Positions 1-6,572 of a stretch of DNA of 31,955 nt are shown here, piece by piece. The DNA lies in contig CBDCWE010000002.1 in the NCBI GenBank assembly GCA_965223355.1, forward strand, positions 1 through 31,955. The letters are read 5' to 3'. The stretch's first letter is position 1; each line of letters begins with the position of its first letter. The DNA is from Tectiglobus sp965223355 (GTDB lineage: Bacteria > Pseudomonadota > Alphaproteobacteria > Rhizobiales > Hyphomicrobiaceae). The translations under genes were made by a program, and so were the position numbers. Under the pieces are notes generated by a model. It had not been told where the DNA came from. It saw only the letters and a list, made by a program, of their open reading frames with translations, and did not search any database.

Positions 1-691
1 CATGGGCGATGCCACGAATAAAGTTGGTGCGCAAGTTGTCTTGGTCGAAGGCGAGGCCAAAGAGGTGTGGAACATCAGCCAGCGTAAGCTGATGCTCATA
101 GAGCCCGACAAAGATGGCCGGCAACAGGCGATAGATGAGCGGCGTATCAAGGAATTCTTTGCGCCAGACCGCCTCAAAGACTGAGACAAGATCTTCAGCG
201 ATCTTACGCGGGTCAGCCCGCTGGCGAACCTCGGGTGGCACATGAAATGGATTGAGGCCCGTGACGTGCGTATCACTCGATAGATCGATGATGCGCACGG
301 TACGTTTCGGGCGCTTCGGATCATCACCACAGTAACCTTGGGCGTGAAGCCAACGCAGCGTGTTGTTGAAGACGCTGTCCGGGCTGTTTCCCTTCGGATC
401 GATGACGCAAAGGCCATGTCCTTGTTGGATATCATGCCGAATGCGGTGTTCCATGGCCCGGCTCTTGCCCGTGCCACTGAGACCAACGATCAGTTCATGA
501 CGCCGCCGCGCATCTAGGTTGACATAGCAGTTGACGTCGTTGACGTCGAAACCGATCGGAAGTTCGCCAGGTCGGTGAATAGGCACAGCCGCTGGTGCCG
601 GCGTCCCGAGAACAACCCGATCACGCTCGGCACGTTCAGCGAGAATACGCTGGTCGCGTTCTTGGCGTGTCTCATGAGGCGGTTTTGACAC
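1..691 (-). CDS. VirD4/TraG-like DNA-transfer ATPase, N-terminal half (runs off the left end)
   Basis: Probable coupling-protein-type ATPase that would bind and pump DNA at the inner membrane. The reading frame opens at a GTG (689-691) that overlaps the 3' end of the preceding coiled-coil gene and stays open to position 1, giving 230 codons plus one base. Walker A is GLSGTGKS at about residue 80, followed by VIDPKGNS, which matches the VLDPHGDL segment of the second ATPase at 2757-4070. No membrane helix is visible before Walker A. No Walker B is present in this part. The missing C-terminal half is very probably the open frame at 30032-31955, which has Walker B and no Walker A; the pieces meet at the homologous point of the family when the molecule is circularised. 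One base is lacking at that join. Confidence 0.75.
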   Translation of the reverse strand, partial: MSKPPHETRQERDQRILAERAERDRVVLGTPAPAAVPIHRPGELPIGFDVNDVNCYVNLDARRRHELIVGLSGTGKSRAMEHRIRHDIQQGHGLCVIDPKGNSPDSVFNNTLRWLHAQGYCGDDPKRPKRTVRIIDLSSDTHVTGLNPFHVPPEVRQRADPRKIAEDLVSVFEAVWRKEFLDTPLIYRLLPAIFVGLYEHQLTLADVPHLFGLAFDQDNLRTNFIRGIAH

Positions 692-1538
692 GGCCTGACT
701 CGATCAGTTCGTTCATGATACGGATGTAGGTGTGCAACCGAGGCTTATCGAGCCAATCGTATTCCCCAGAAGCTTGAAGCTTCTCAGCCAACGCCAGCCA
801 ATCCTCCGCTGTTACAGGCGGACTATCGGCTACGTTGATATGCCACTGAAGGTTGGTATGGATTTCGCCAAAGGTGCGGTGTTCAACACCAGGTTCCTGC
901 GGCCGGTCGTTGAGCATCTGTCGCAACGACGCGACGAAGTCAGTGCTGGCAGCTGAGCCAGCAGCCGCGGACTGAGGGCCCTGGTCGTCACCATCGATGA
1001 GCGCAGCATCCCGCTGTAGGTTCTTCAAGTCATTCGTCAAGCGCTGAAGAGCTATCTTTAAGCGGGTTCGCTCGACTTCACTCTTGGTGTCCTTGAGCTC
1101 TTGTTCGGTTTCATCAATGGCAGCCAGAAGCTGCTCCGAGCGTTTTCTCGTCGCGGTGGCGATGTTGGCCCGGCGGGTGGCCCGCTCCAATTGCTCTGTT
1201 TGCCGGGCCTGCGCTATAGCCTCAGCATCGGCTTTGGCGCCTTTAGCTTCCGCAAGCTCTTTATCGAGCTTTGCTTCTTCGAGATCCAACTTCTTCGGTA
1301 TGAGGGCGTTACGGCCGTGCGCCTCGTCGAGTCTGTTTCGGGCTTCCTGCCTGTCGGCTAACGCATCCATCGTTTCAGCACTGTAGCGAGCGACATCCGC
1401 AGTCTTCCGAGCAATCGTCCTTCCGAACAGTGCGTTGCGCAGCGAAGGTTTCCCAACCGGGATGACAGTGTCAGGAGGGTTGGCAGTCTCAGCCGGCAGG
1501 CGTTTACGGGTATCATCATCGTCGTCCTGGCCCATCAC
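672..1538 (-). CDS. Coiled-coil protein of the ATPase operon, function unknown
   Basis: I do not recognise the family. The 288-residue product is soluble and highly charged: an acidic Asp run near the N-terminus, then about 120 residues (80-200) rich in Ala, Glu, Lys and Arg with heptad spacing that should form a long coiled coil, and a small C-terminal globular part containing Trp and aromatic residues (about 220-285). Its start overlaps the end of the upstream membrane-protein gene by four bases and its end overlaps the GTG of the large ATPase, so the three are translationally coupled. A scaffold or adaptor linking the ATPase to the membrane protein would fit, but that is an inference from gene order only. 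Confidence 0.7.
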   Translation of the reverse strand: MMGQDDDDDTRKRLPAETANPPDTVIPVGKPSLRNALFGRTIARKTADVARYSAETMDALADRQEARNRLDEAHGRNALIPKKLDLEEAKLDKELAEAKGAKADAEAIAQARQTEQLERATRRANIATATRKRSEQLLAAIDETEQELKDTKSEVERTRLKIALQRLTNDLKNLQRDAALIDGDDQGPQSAAAGSAASTDFVASLRQMLNDRPQEPGVEHRTFGEIHTNLQWHINVADSPPVTAEDWLALAEKLQASGEYDWLDKPRLHTYIRIMNELIESGRVKTAS

Positions 1539-2266
1539 GTATCCTTCTTCTCGTCACGCGCTTTGCGCCGATTGCGTTGGTAGGCGGCACCGATAGCATC
1601 CATCGCTGCGGCGGTCGTATCGTACTGCTCTGCTAGCTTCTTGGCCCAGTAGATCTTGGTATCCGCTTCCCACTTGGCGAGGTTTGGCATCAAGATCTTT
1701 GACCAAAGCCACGGTTCGCTGGCAGTTTTCGCCCTCAGATCGGCCATTATAGCGTCGAGGTCAAAGTCCGGGTCGTTGACGATGGCGTCAATCGCCTTCG
1801 GGCGGCTCGACAGGTAGATCGCGAGCTTAATGAGCCCGATGAGCGCCAAGAAGGCCGTCAATGGAACGATAATCAAGAGCGGCAAGAAGCCGATGGCCAC
1901 TGGGAAGATCGCAATGAACCCGACAACGCGGATCGAGTCGGTATTGCCAAGGGCGTCGCGCATCGCGCCCAAGATGTCACCATGACCAATCACGCTGTAG
2001 ACGAAGCAGGTGAAGTAGATGCCCCCGACGAATGCCGCCGGCAGCATGGCAAAGGTCTTGCCCTCATCGAGATCAAAATCGATCTCCGGGTTTACGCCGA
2101 TGTAAGCGAAGTAGGCCAGCACCGCGCCGACGCCCTGGCCAATGAGCGAAAAGAAGATAAAGCCAGACACCCCGGCCGATCCCGGCACGATCGGCGGGCC
2201 GGACATCTGGACGATCAGGTAATAAATGAAGCCGACAATGGCTGCATATATCGCTAGGTGAGACAT
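1535..2266 (-). CDS. Polytopic membrane protein of the ATPase operon
   Basis: A 243-residue protein with four or five predicted membrane helices (about residues 3-20, 33-57, 70-93 and a long hydrophobic stretch 110-150 that may hold two), followed by a soluble tail of about 95 residues with charged helices. I chose the ATG at 2264-2266; the open frame extends farther upstream, but that part overlaps the terminator of the preceding gene and is not hydrophobic or conserved-looking. It is the first gene of a three-gene run with the coiled-coil protein and the large ATPase. As neither ATPase on this molecule has its own N-terminal membrane anchor, this protein could supply the anchor in trans. 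No named family recognised. Confidence 0.7.
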   Translation of the reverse strand: MSHLAIYAAIVGFIYYLIVQMSGPPIVPGSAGVSGFIFFSLIGQGVGAVLAYFAYIGVNPEIDFDLDEGKTFAMLPAAFVGGIYFTCFVYSVIGHGDILGAMRDALGNTDSIRVVGFIAIFPVAIGFLPLLIIVPLTAFLALIGLIKLAIYLSSRPKAIDAIVNDPDFDLDAIMADLRAKTASEPWLWSKILMPNLAKWEADTKIYWAKKLAEQYDTTAAAMDAIGAAYQRNRRKARDEKKDT

Positions 2267-2317
2267 GTTCTGCCGAGCAAAACGTTGGACGGAATGGCAA
2301 CAGCGTAAGGAAGCACC

Positions 2318-2347
2318 AAAAAGAAACCCCCGCAAGAAACGGGGGTT
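2318..2347 (-). terminator. Intrinsic terminator after the first DUF3768 gene
   Basis: Read on the minus strand, AACCCCC and GGGGGTT arms (2341-2347 with 2325-2331) enclose a nine-base loop and are followed by a T-rich run. It lies 11 bases past the stop of the gene at 2359-2694 and separates it from the membrane/coiled-coil/ATPase operon. Confidence 0.85.
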
Positions 2348-2358
2348 GGAAGCTGTCG

Positions 2359-2694
2359 TCAGTACTCCAACGGCGTGAAGATCGACAACAGGCGCAGCGT
2401 GTTGTGGGCCGATGCCGGATCGACCGGCAAGGTCGGATCGTCCTCCCGCTGGTAGTCGATCTTCCAGCACACTCGTGTGCCGTCAACGGTCACGATCCCG
2501 AAGTCGTGCCGACCCCGCGGGTCGGTCTCGGGTGTGAAGCGATCGTCGGCTTGCACCGCTTGCTTGGCGATCGTCGCAAAGAGATCGCCACGAGCCCGTA
2601 TCCGCTCTGAAACGGTGACTATTCCACCGAAGCCTCGCCGGCGGAACTCATCGTTTAGCGAGGCAATCCGGGCGTCGGACTGTGACTGTTTCAT
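2359..2694 (-). CDS. DUF3768 family protein
   Basis: A 111-residue protein of the DUF3768 family (function unknown, frequent on proteobacterial plasmids). The family signature is visible: IASLNDEFRRRG at the N-terminus, then D-x-F-T-P-E-x-D-P-x-G-x-H-D-F-G, a W-K-I-D-Y motif and a C-terminal LRLLSIFTPLEY. A clear Shine-Dalgarno (AAGGAGA) precedes the ATG. It follows the 437-residue ATPase gene after a 62-bp gap that holds a strong hairpin, and ends in its own terminator. A second, diverged copy is at 4658-5011. Confidence 0.85.
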   Translation of the reverse strand: MKQSQSDARIASLNDEFRRRGFGGIVTVSERIRARGDLFATIAKQAVQADDRFTPETDPRGRHDFGIVTVDGTRVCWKIDYQREDDPTLPVDPASAHNTLRLLSIFTPLEY

Positions 2695-2721
2695 GGTGTT
2701 CTCCTTGATCAGTGACGCAGT

Positions 2722-2751
2722 GCCGGGGGTGGACTTGTCTCCACCGCCGGC
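2722..2751 (-). other. Hairpin between the ATPase and DUF3768 genes
   Basis: GCCGG plus GGTGGA pair with TCCACC plus CCGGC, separated by one mismatched base pair and a six-base loop. There is no T-run, so it is more likely an mRNA stability or attenuation element than a terminator. Confidence 0.5.
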
Positions 2752-2756
2752 TCACA

Positions 2757-4070
2757 TCACCGACCCACACCAAGCTCGCCTTCATCCCACTGCGGCATGC
2801 CCATGCCGATAATCTCGTTCACCAGCGGTCGAACGAGCCGACGCGGGCGCGTGAATTGCCGCCTGGACGCGTTCTCGACCAGATGCCTGCGTGGTTCGTG
2901 CGTGAGGGCAGGGAAGGGATAGCACGCCACCAGATCGCCGCCGGGCCGATCAAAGCTCGTGGTGTAGGCGGTAAACGGCGGCAGCTCAGTCAAATGCCGG
3001 GCGCTCGCCGGGTGCAATTCCTTGGTAAAGTATTCGGCGTCACTCGCTCCGACACGGAACACCACCAAGGCACCCACATTGCCGGCCACGGCATCAAAGA
3101 TCTCTTGGGTGGCCTGTGCCCGGTACTGTCCAGCCATGGTGAGGCTGACGCGCATTTTGCGCGCCTCCGAGAGCAGCTTGGCAAAGCTCATCGTTGTGAA
3201 ATTCGAGTACTCATCGACGATCAAACCAAAGTCGGCCCGGTCGTCCTCCGGCGTATCGATCCGGCTCATGGCCGCTACTTGGATGCGGCTTACCATCAGG
3301 GAGCCGAGCAGGTTCGCCGCTTCCTCACCGATCGCGCCGGTCGCCAGGTTGGCGATGATGATCTTCCGCTCATCCATCGCCTGGCGAAAATCAAAGGTGC
3401 TCCTGGGCTGCGCGATGATGTTAGCGACCACCGGGTAGGTCAAAAACGACTGGATGCGCGTCAGCACCGGAGCGGCTGCCTCCGTGTTGTATCGGTCTGA
3501 GTTGGCCTCGAACTCGATCTGCCAGAAACGCCGGACAGCCGGGTTCTTGATCCGAGAGAGCACGTCGGCTCGAAACGCGCGTGAGGCGGGATCAAGTCCG
3601 AGCATGTACGGCACGTGTGCGAGTGACATGCCCTTGGCCTCAAGCAGGGCCAGCACCGCCTGGCGCAAGAAGCCCAACAGGCGCGGCGTGTCCTTGTATG
3701 AAAGTTCAAAGAGGTGTGTGAAGACCGCCATGACCGCGCCGGCGGTGGCATCGATCATATGCGTCGGCACATCGTCGAGCAGGTTGAGGCCGGGGCAGTG
3801 TTTCTGGTTGGCGGGATCAAAATAGATCACGTCGTTGGTGCGGTGCTTCGGGACGTAGTTGAGCAGCGCTTGGGCCAGATCGCCGTGAGGATCAAGCACA
3901 CACAGACCGTCACCCGCCCGCATGTCTCGAACCGCCAAATTTGCCAACAGCGTCGTCTTCCCGAAGCCGGACTTGCCGAAGACGGCCATATGCCGGCGTC
4001 GCGAATTCAGCGACAGGTGCGATCGCCCGCGGGTCTTCTCTCCAATATAAAAATATGGCGTGTCGCTCAT
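2757..4070 (-). CDS. Second VirD4/TraD-like ATPase, short form
   Basis: A 437-residue P-loop ATPase of the conjugative coupling-protein/FtsK-HerA class, expected to move DNA. Walker A is FGKSGFGKTT at about residue 32, a VLDPHGDL segment follows, and Walker B is FGLIVDEYSNF at about 285, with a Q-containing segment (TMAGQYRAQ) after it. The protein begins directly with the nucleotide-binding domain and has no membrane helix, unlike classical VirD4. It resembles the large split ATPase segment by segment: LAHVPYMLGL against LADVPHLFGL, and the ERKIIIANLATG region against DGEILLCNLGTD. Upstream is a 260-bp gap; downstream is a DUF3768 gene in the same direction. Whether it acts in conjugation, mobilisation or another DNA movement is not shown by the sequence. 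Confidence 0.85.
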   Translation of the reverse strand: MSDTPYFYIGEKTRGRSHLSLNSRRRHMAVFGKSGFGKTTLLANLAVRDMRAGDGLCVLDPHGDLAQALLNYVPKHRTNDVIYFDPANQKHCPGLNLLDDVPTHMIDATAGAVMAVFTHLFELSYKDTPRLLGFLRQAVLALLEAKGMSLAHVPYMLGLDPASRAFRADVLSRIKNPAVRRFWQIEFEANSDRYNTEAAAPVLTRIQSFLTYPVVANIIAQPRSTFDFRQAMDERKIIIANLATGAIGEEAANLLGSLMVSRIQVAAMSRIDTPEDDRADFGLIVDEYSNFTTMSFAKLLSEARKMRVSLTMAGQYRAQATQEIFDAVAGNVGALVVFRVGASDAEYFTKELHPASARHLTELPPFTAYTTSFDRPGGDLVACYPFPALTHEPRRHLVENASRRQFTRPRRLVRPLVNEIIGMGMPQWDEGELGVGR

Positions 4071-4282
4071 ACTTCTGAGCTGACATCCGCGCGAACCCCG
4101 CGTAGCGGGTCTCTTGACGGCATCATTGCGTGTGGGTGCAGCAATGAAGCCACCAAGGCATCAAGCGTGCGGCTGGTTGGCCGCATGATGCGGGAGAATG
4201 CCGGCTCACAAGAAAGAACGAGCTTCTGCTCTGATTGTAGCAGTGCGATCGGCGCAGCCGATCGAGTTGTACACGGTCAACA

Positions 4283-4313
4283 CCACAAAAGCCCGCCGAA
4301 GCGGGCTTCGTGG
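4283..4313 (-). terminator. Intrinsic terminator after the small membrane protein gene
   Basis: On the minus strand an AAGCCCGC/GCGGGCTT stem with a four-base loop is followed by TTTT. It sits 18 bases after the stop at 4331 and closes the 5271-4331 leftward gene group. Confidence 0.8.
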
Positions 4314-4330
4314 CAACAACCGGCAGCAGC

Positions 4331-4576
4331 CTATCCGTAGATGTTGAACATCAACGTCATGATCCCAGTGAGGATCGCAGTTTGACCGATGAGCAGGCCA
4401 GCCATCCACATCGTCTGACGATGTAGCTCGTCTCGTACTGAAGCGAGATCTTGCTTCGTGGCCAGCATCTGCGGTGCTTCTTCACGAGAAAGCACCGCCT
4501 GTGCTGCGGCCTTGGCCTTTTGATCTTCGACACCGACTGATACCAGGGCGTCGTAGAGTTCCATCGTTGTAAGCAT
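4331..4576 (-). CDS. Small coiled-coil protein with one C-terminal membrane helix
   Basis: About 81 residues. The middle (ATKQDLASVRDELHRQ) is an amphipathic coiled-coil helix and the last 20-25 residues form one hydrophobic helix ending in NIYG, so it should be a tail-anchored inner-membrane protein. The layout resembles small DUF1640-like proteins, but I do not claim membership. I chose the ATG at 4574-4576; a GTG six codons upstream is possible, but the chosen ATG is preceded by CGT as in the two genes upstream (CGTATG at 5011 and 5271). It is the last gene before a terminator. Confidence 0.6.
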   Translation of the reverse strand: MLTTMELYDALVSVGVEDQKAKAAAQAVLSREEAPQMLATKQDLASVRDELHRQTMWMAGLLIGQTAILTGIMTLMFNIYG

Positions 4577-4657
4577 ACGCTGAAATTTTACCACAGATCG
4601 CTGATCGCGCCAGGTGACGCAATCAGCGAAGACGTGGTGTGATTAGCTTGTAATGCG

Positions 4658-5011
4658 TCAGTACTCACTGGCCAGCATGACCGTGAGAACTCGCCGCGTC
4701 TGCTCTGAATCGCTAGGATCAGTTGATCCCGCGGTCAGATCGAGATTGTAATAGTCGATCTTCCAGAACAGCTTTTCTCCCTCGATCATGAATTGACCGA
4801 AGTCGTGCTCACCATACGGGTCATTGTCCGCTGAGAAGTCAGAGAACAACCGCACTCGTAGGAGCGCATCATTCATGAACGGGTTGCCCTTCTCGGCAAC
4901 GCCGGAAGTGACAACGATGTCGCCCTTCACAAGCAGTTCGCCAATCGTGGAGACGTACAGTCTCTGGCGAAATGCATCGTTGAGGCGCTGAATGCGTGCA
5001 GTTCTATCCAT
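4658..5011 (-). CDS. DUF3768 family protein, second copy
   Basis: A 117-residue DUF3768 protein. It keeps the canonical signature better than the copy at 2359-2694: RIQRLNDAFRQ, then SADNDPYGEHDFGQF, FWKIDYYNLDL and RRVLTVMLASEY at the C-terminus. Function unknown. It lies 11 bases after the 82-residue gene at 5023-5271 and is read in the same direction. No Shine-Dalgarno is apparent before the ATG. Two diverged copies on one plasmid, each close to an ATPase gene, suggest a role tied to plasmid maintenance or transfer rather than chance, but this is inference. Confidence 0.88.
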   Translation of the reverse strand: MDRTARIQRLNDAFRQRLYVSTIGELLVKGDIVVTSGVAEKGNPFMNDALLRVRLFSDFSADNDPYGEHDFGQFMIEGEKLFWKIDYYNLDLTAGSTDPSDSEQTRRVLTVMLASEY

Positions 5012-5022
5012 ACGTGGTAGAA

Positions 5023-5271
5023 TTAACTGGTAATGGCCGCGCCCTTGGGTGCGGTTTTTGCGTTAGCGAAGGCTTCTGCCTGTCGCTGCTCCTGCCAACG
5101 GCGGTTGGCAAGCTTCATCATCTCGACCTCGGTCAAGATGGTGTCAGCTGCTTCGACGAGCAGCCGCTTGGCGGCAGCGTGGTTGCAGCGATCAGCTTCG
5201 GCCGCAACGGCCTGGCCAGCACCTTCGAGCAAGCGAATGCGCTGGATGAACGATGGCTGTAATGCAGACAT
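5023..5271 (-). CDS. Small helical protein, unknown
   Basis: An 82-residue product from the ATG at 5269-5271; the frame is open farther upstream, but that part has no start with a better context. It is Ala, Glu and Gln rich and almost wholly helical (about residues 8-70), with no cysteine, signal or membrane segment. I do not recognise it. It heads the leftward group with DUF3768 and the small membrane protein and begins at the edge of the hairpin-rich non-coding region, so its promoter must lie in or next to that region. Confidence 0.55.
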   Translation of the reverse strand: MSALQPSFIQRIRLLEGAGQAVAAEADRCNHAAAKRLLVEAADTILTEVEMMKLANRRWQEQRQAEAFANAKTAPKGAAITS

Positions 5272-5468
5272 ACGTGTTTTGTGGTTAGGGCGGATAATTT
5301 CGACCAACCGCAGCAAGCTACGGTTCGTCAAAGGAACACCGCGAGCCAATGGGCTAGTCAGAGGCGGGGTACCCAAACGGAAGTCTTCGAGCCACTACAG
5401 AAGCTGTGGGTGCCTTGACGGCTCATGCTCGTGGTACTTTGGGGAGAACCGTGCGAGCGTCCCCCTCC

Positions 5469-6107
5469 GCAAATCCGGAACCCACCCCGGATTTGCTTCG
5501 CGGGCCACATCGCCCGCGTGCTGCTGTAAAGATGGTAGATCGTGTCGTTACACAACTTGCCGTCTTTACAACATCGAGCGCCGGCCGCAGCCGGCGCTCT
5601 TATGTTCGTGACCGCTGATCGGTCACGTTCGCTGCCACGTCCCCGTGGCCCTTTCGCGTGGGAAGCTGCGAAAGCGTTTTGTCCCCCCATTTGTCGGAGA
5701 CATCGAAGCGACGAGCGGAGACCTGAGCGGTTCTTGAACCGCGAAGGCAAGTTCGAGCCGAGCGTACCGGGCATGTCCGATAGCCCCACCGGACTATCGG
5801 ACATGATCCGCTACGGCGAGGCGTGCCCGTGAGGCCGAACGCAGTGTCGGTAGCGAAGCGGCCGACCCCGTACGCCAGCCGAACCCACTACAACCACGAG
5901 GCAGCGACGACGCCATTCCGCAGCGGAGGAGCAACCGTGTGTTGTTGGGTGAGCGCCGCCAGTTCCGAATTCCGAGTTTGGTAACGAGGATGGAATGGCG
6001 TGCGGGGTCGGGCGTTAGCCCGACAAATGGGGGGACAAAAAACCAAGTCATGACAGCGCGATAGCGCTGACCGCAATTATCTGCGGGTGTTAGTTTCGGG
6101 ACTAACA
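5469..6107. other. Hairpin-array region without genes
   Basis: No supported gene lies between 5272 and 6573. Perfect or near-perfect inverted repeats follow one another: 5469-5478/5487-5496 (10 bp), 5500-5504/5513-5517, 5525-5532/5563-5570 (8 bp), 5576-5585/5590-5599 (10 bp, loop CGCA), 5607-5614/5620-5627 (8 bp), 5636-5640/5645-5649, 5651-5657/5668-5674 (7 bp), 5727-5733/5736-5742 (7 bp, two-base loop), 5772-5783/5794-5805 (12 bp), 6007-6013/6018-6024 (7 bp) and 6088-6094/6101-6107 (7 bp). Such density is typical of DNA that acts as single strand, such as oriT, single-strand origins or primosome sites, or of a structured RNA. Only the 5576 hairpin resembles a terminator, and it has a poor T-run. 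Confidence 0.6.
5677..6040. repeat. 21-bp perfect inverted repeat framing 322 bp
   Basis: The 21 bases at 5677-5697 (TTTTGTCCCCCC then ATTTGTCGG) recur as exact reverse complement at 6020-6040. The right copy overlaps the small hairpin at 6007-6024. The repeat could pair to form a large cruciform enclosing three of the hairpins listed for the array, or be a pair of binding sites. There is no transposase between the copies. Confidence 0.85.
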
Positions 6108-6353
6108 GCCAAACTTACAGGGAGAGAGTAGTTCGTTCAGTCGAATCCCTGTCACTATACCACGTGCGATTGATCCGTCACTTCGTGGTGTCCTTGAGCC
6201 GATCAACTCGGCCCCTCTTCCTTCTTGCAAATTTATTGAAAGGCAATCGCGCGAGCGTAATGTATTTATATTCATTAGTTCTTAATCATTAAGTTCCCGC
6301 TGCCCAAAATCCGCGATTGCATGTTGTCCTGTAACGATTTTTTCTCCTCAAGC

Positions 6354-6553
6354 GGTACAGGCAAAGTCCCAGGGCGGTACGGCCAACGTCCCAGTCGGGT
6401 ACGGGCAAAGTCCCAGGGCACGGTACAGCCGACGTCCCAGTTATCCACAGCCCACTGGTACAGCCGACGTCCCAGATGTGAGTACGGGCAACGTCCCAGG
6501 CGCGAATCACTGTAGCTAGCTTGTCGAGCAACCCGGTACGGCCAACGTCCCAG
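6354..6553 (+). repeat. Seven 19-bp Rep iterons
   Basis: Consensus GGTACRGSCAACGTCCCAG. Copies start at 6354, 6376, 6398, 6422, 6457, 6481 and 6535; AAAG replaces AACG in copies 1 and 3, GACG in copies 4 and 5, and copy 6 begins AGTAC. The wider gap between copies 4 and 5 holds the DnaA box. Copy 7 ends 19 bases before the rep start codon, so Rep binding should also repress its own promoter. An eighth copy lies at 7885-7903. Confidence 0.92.
6441..6449 (+). promoter_or_regulatory. DnaA box
   Basis: TTATCCACA, an exact match to the bacterial DnaA consensus, located inside the iteron array between copies 4 and 5. It points to host DnaA helping to open this origin. Confidence 0.8.
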
Positions 6554-6572
6554 GGTGTTACGATGGGGGCAT

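Larger units (their letters stand above)
6220..6553. other. Iteron-type replication origin (oriV)
   Basis: An AT-rich stretch at about 6220-6295 (probable unwinding element) is followed by seven 19-bp iterons and one DnaA box, directly upstream of the initiator gene. This is the standard layout of iteron plasmids. The iterons sit 22-24 bp apart for the most part, about two helical turns, so the initiator would bind one face of the DNA. Confidence 0.85.

Noticed and set aside
5033..5611. 192-codon plus-strand frame at the left edge of the hairpin region
   Set aside because: It runs antisense to the small gene at 5023-5271 and then through the palindromes; composition looks random and there is no ribosome site.
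6354..6553. CRISPR-like array
   Set aside because: The 19-bp repeats have spacers of only 3-35 bp of unequal length and fit Rep iterons; no cas genes.
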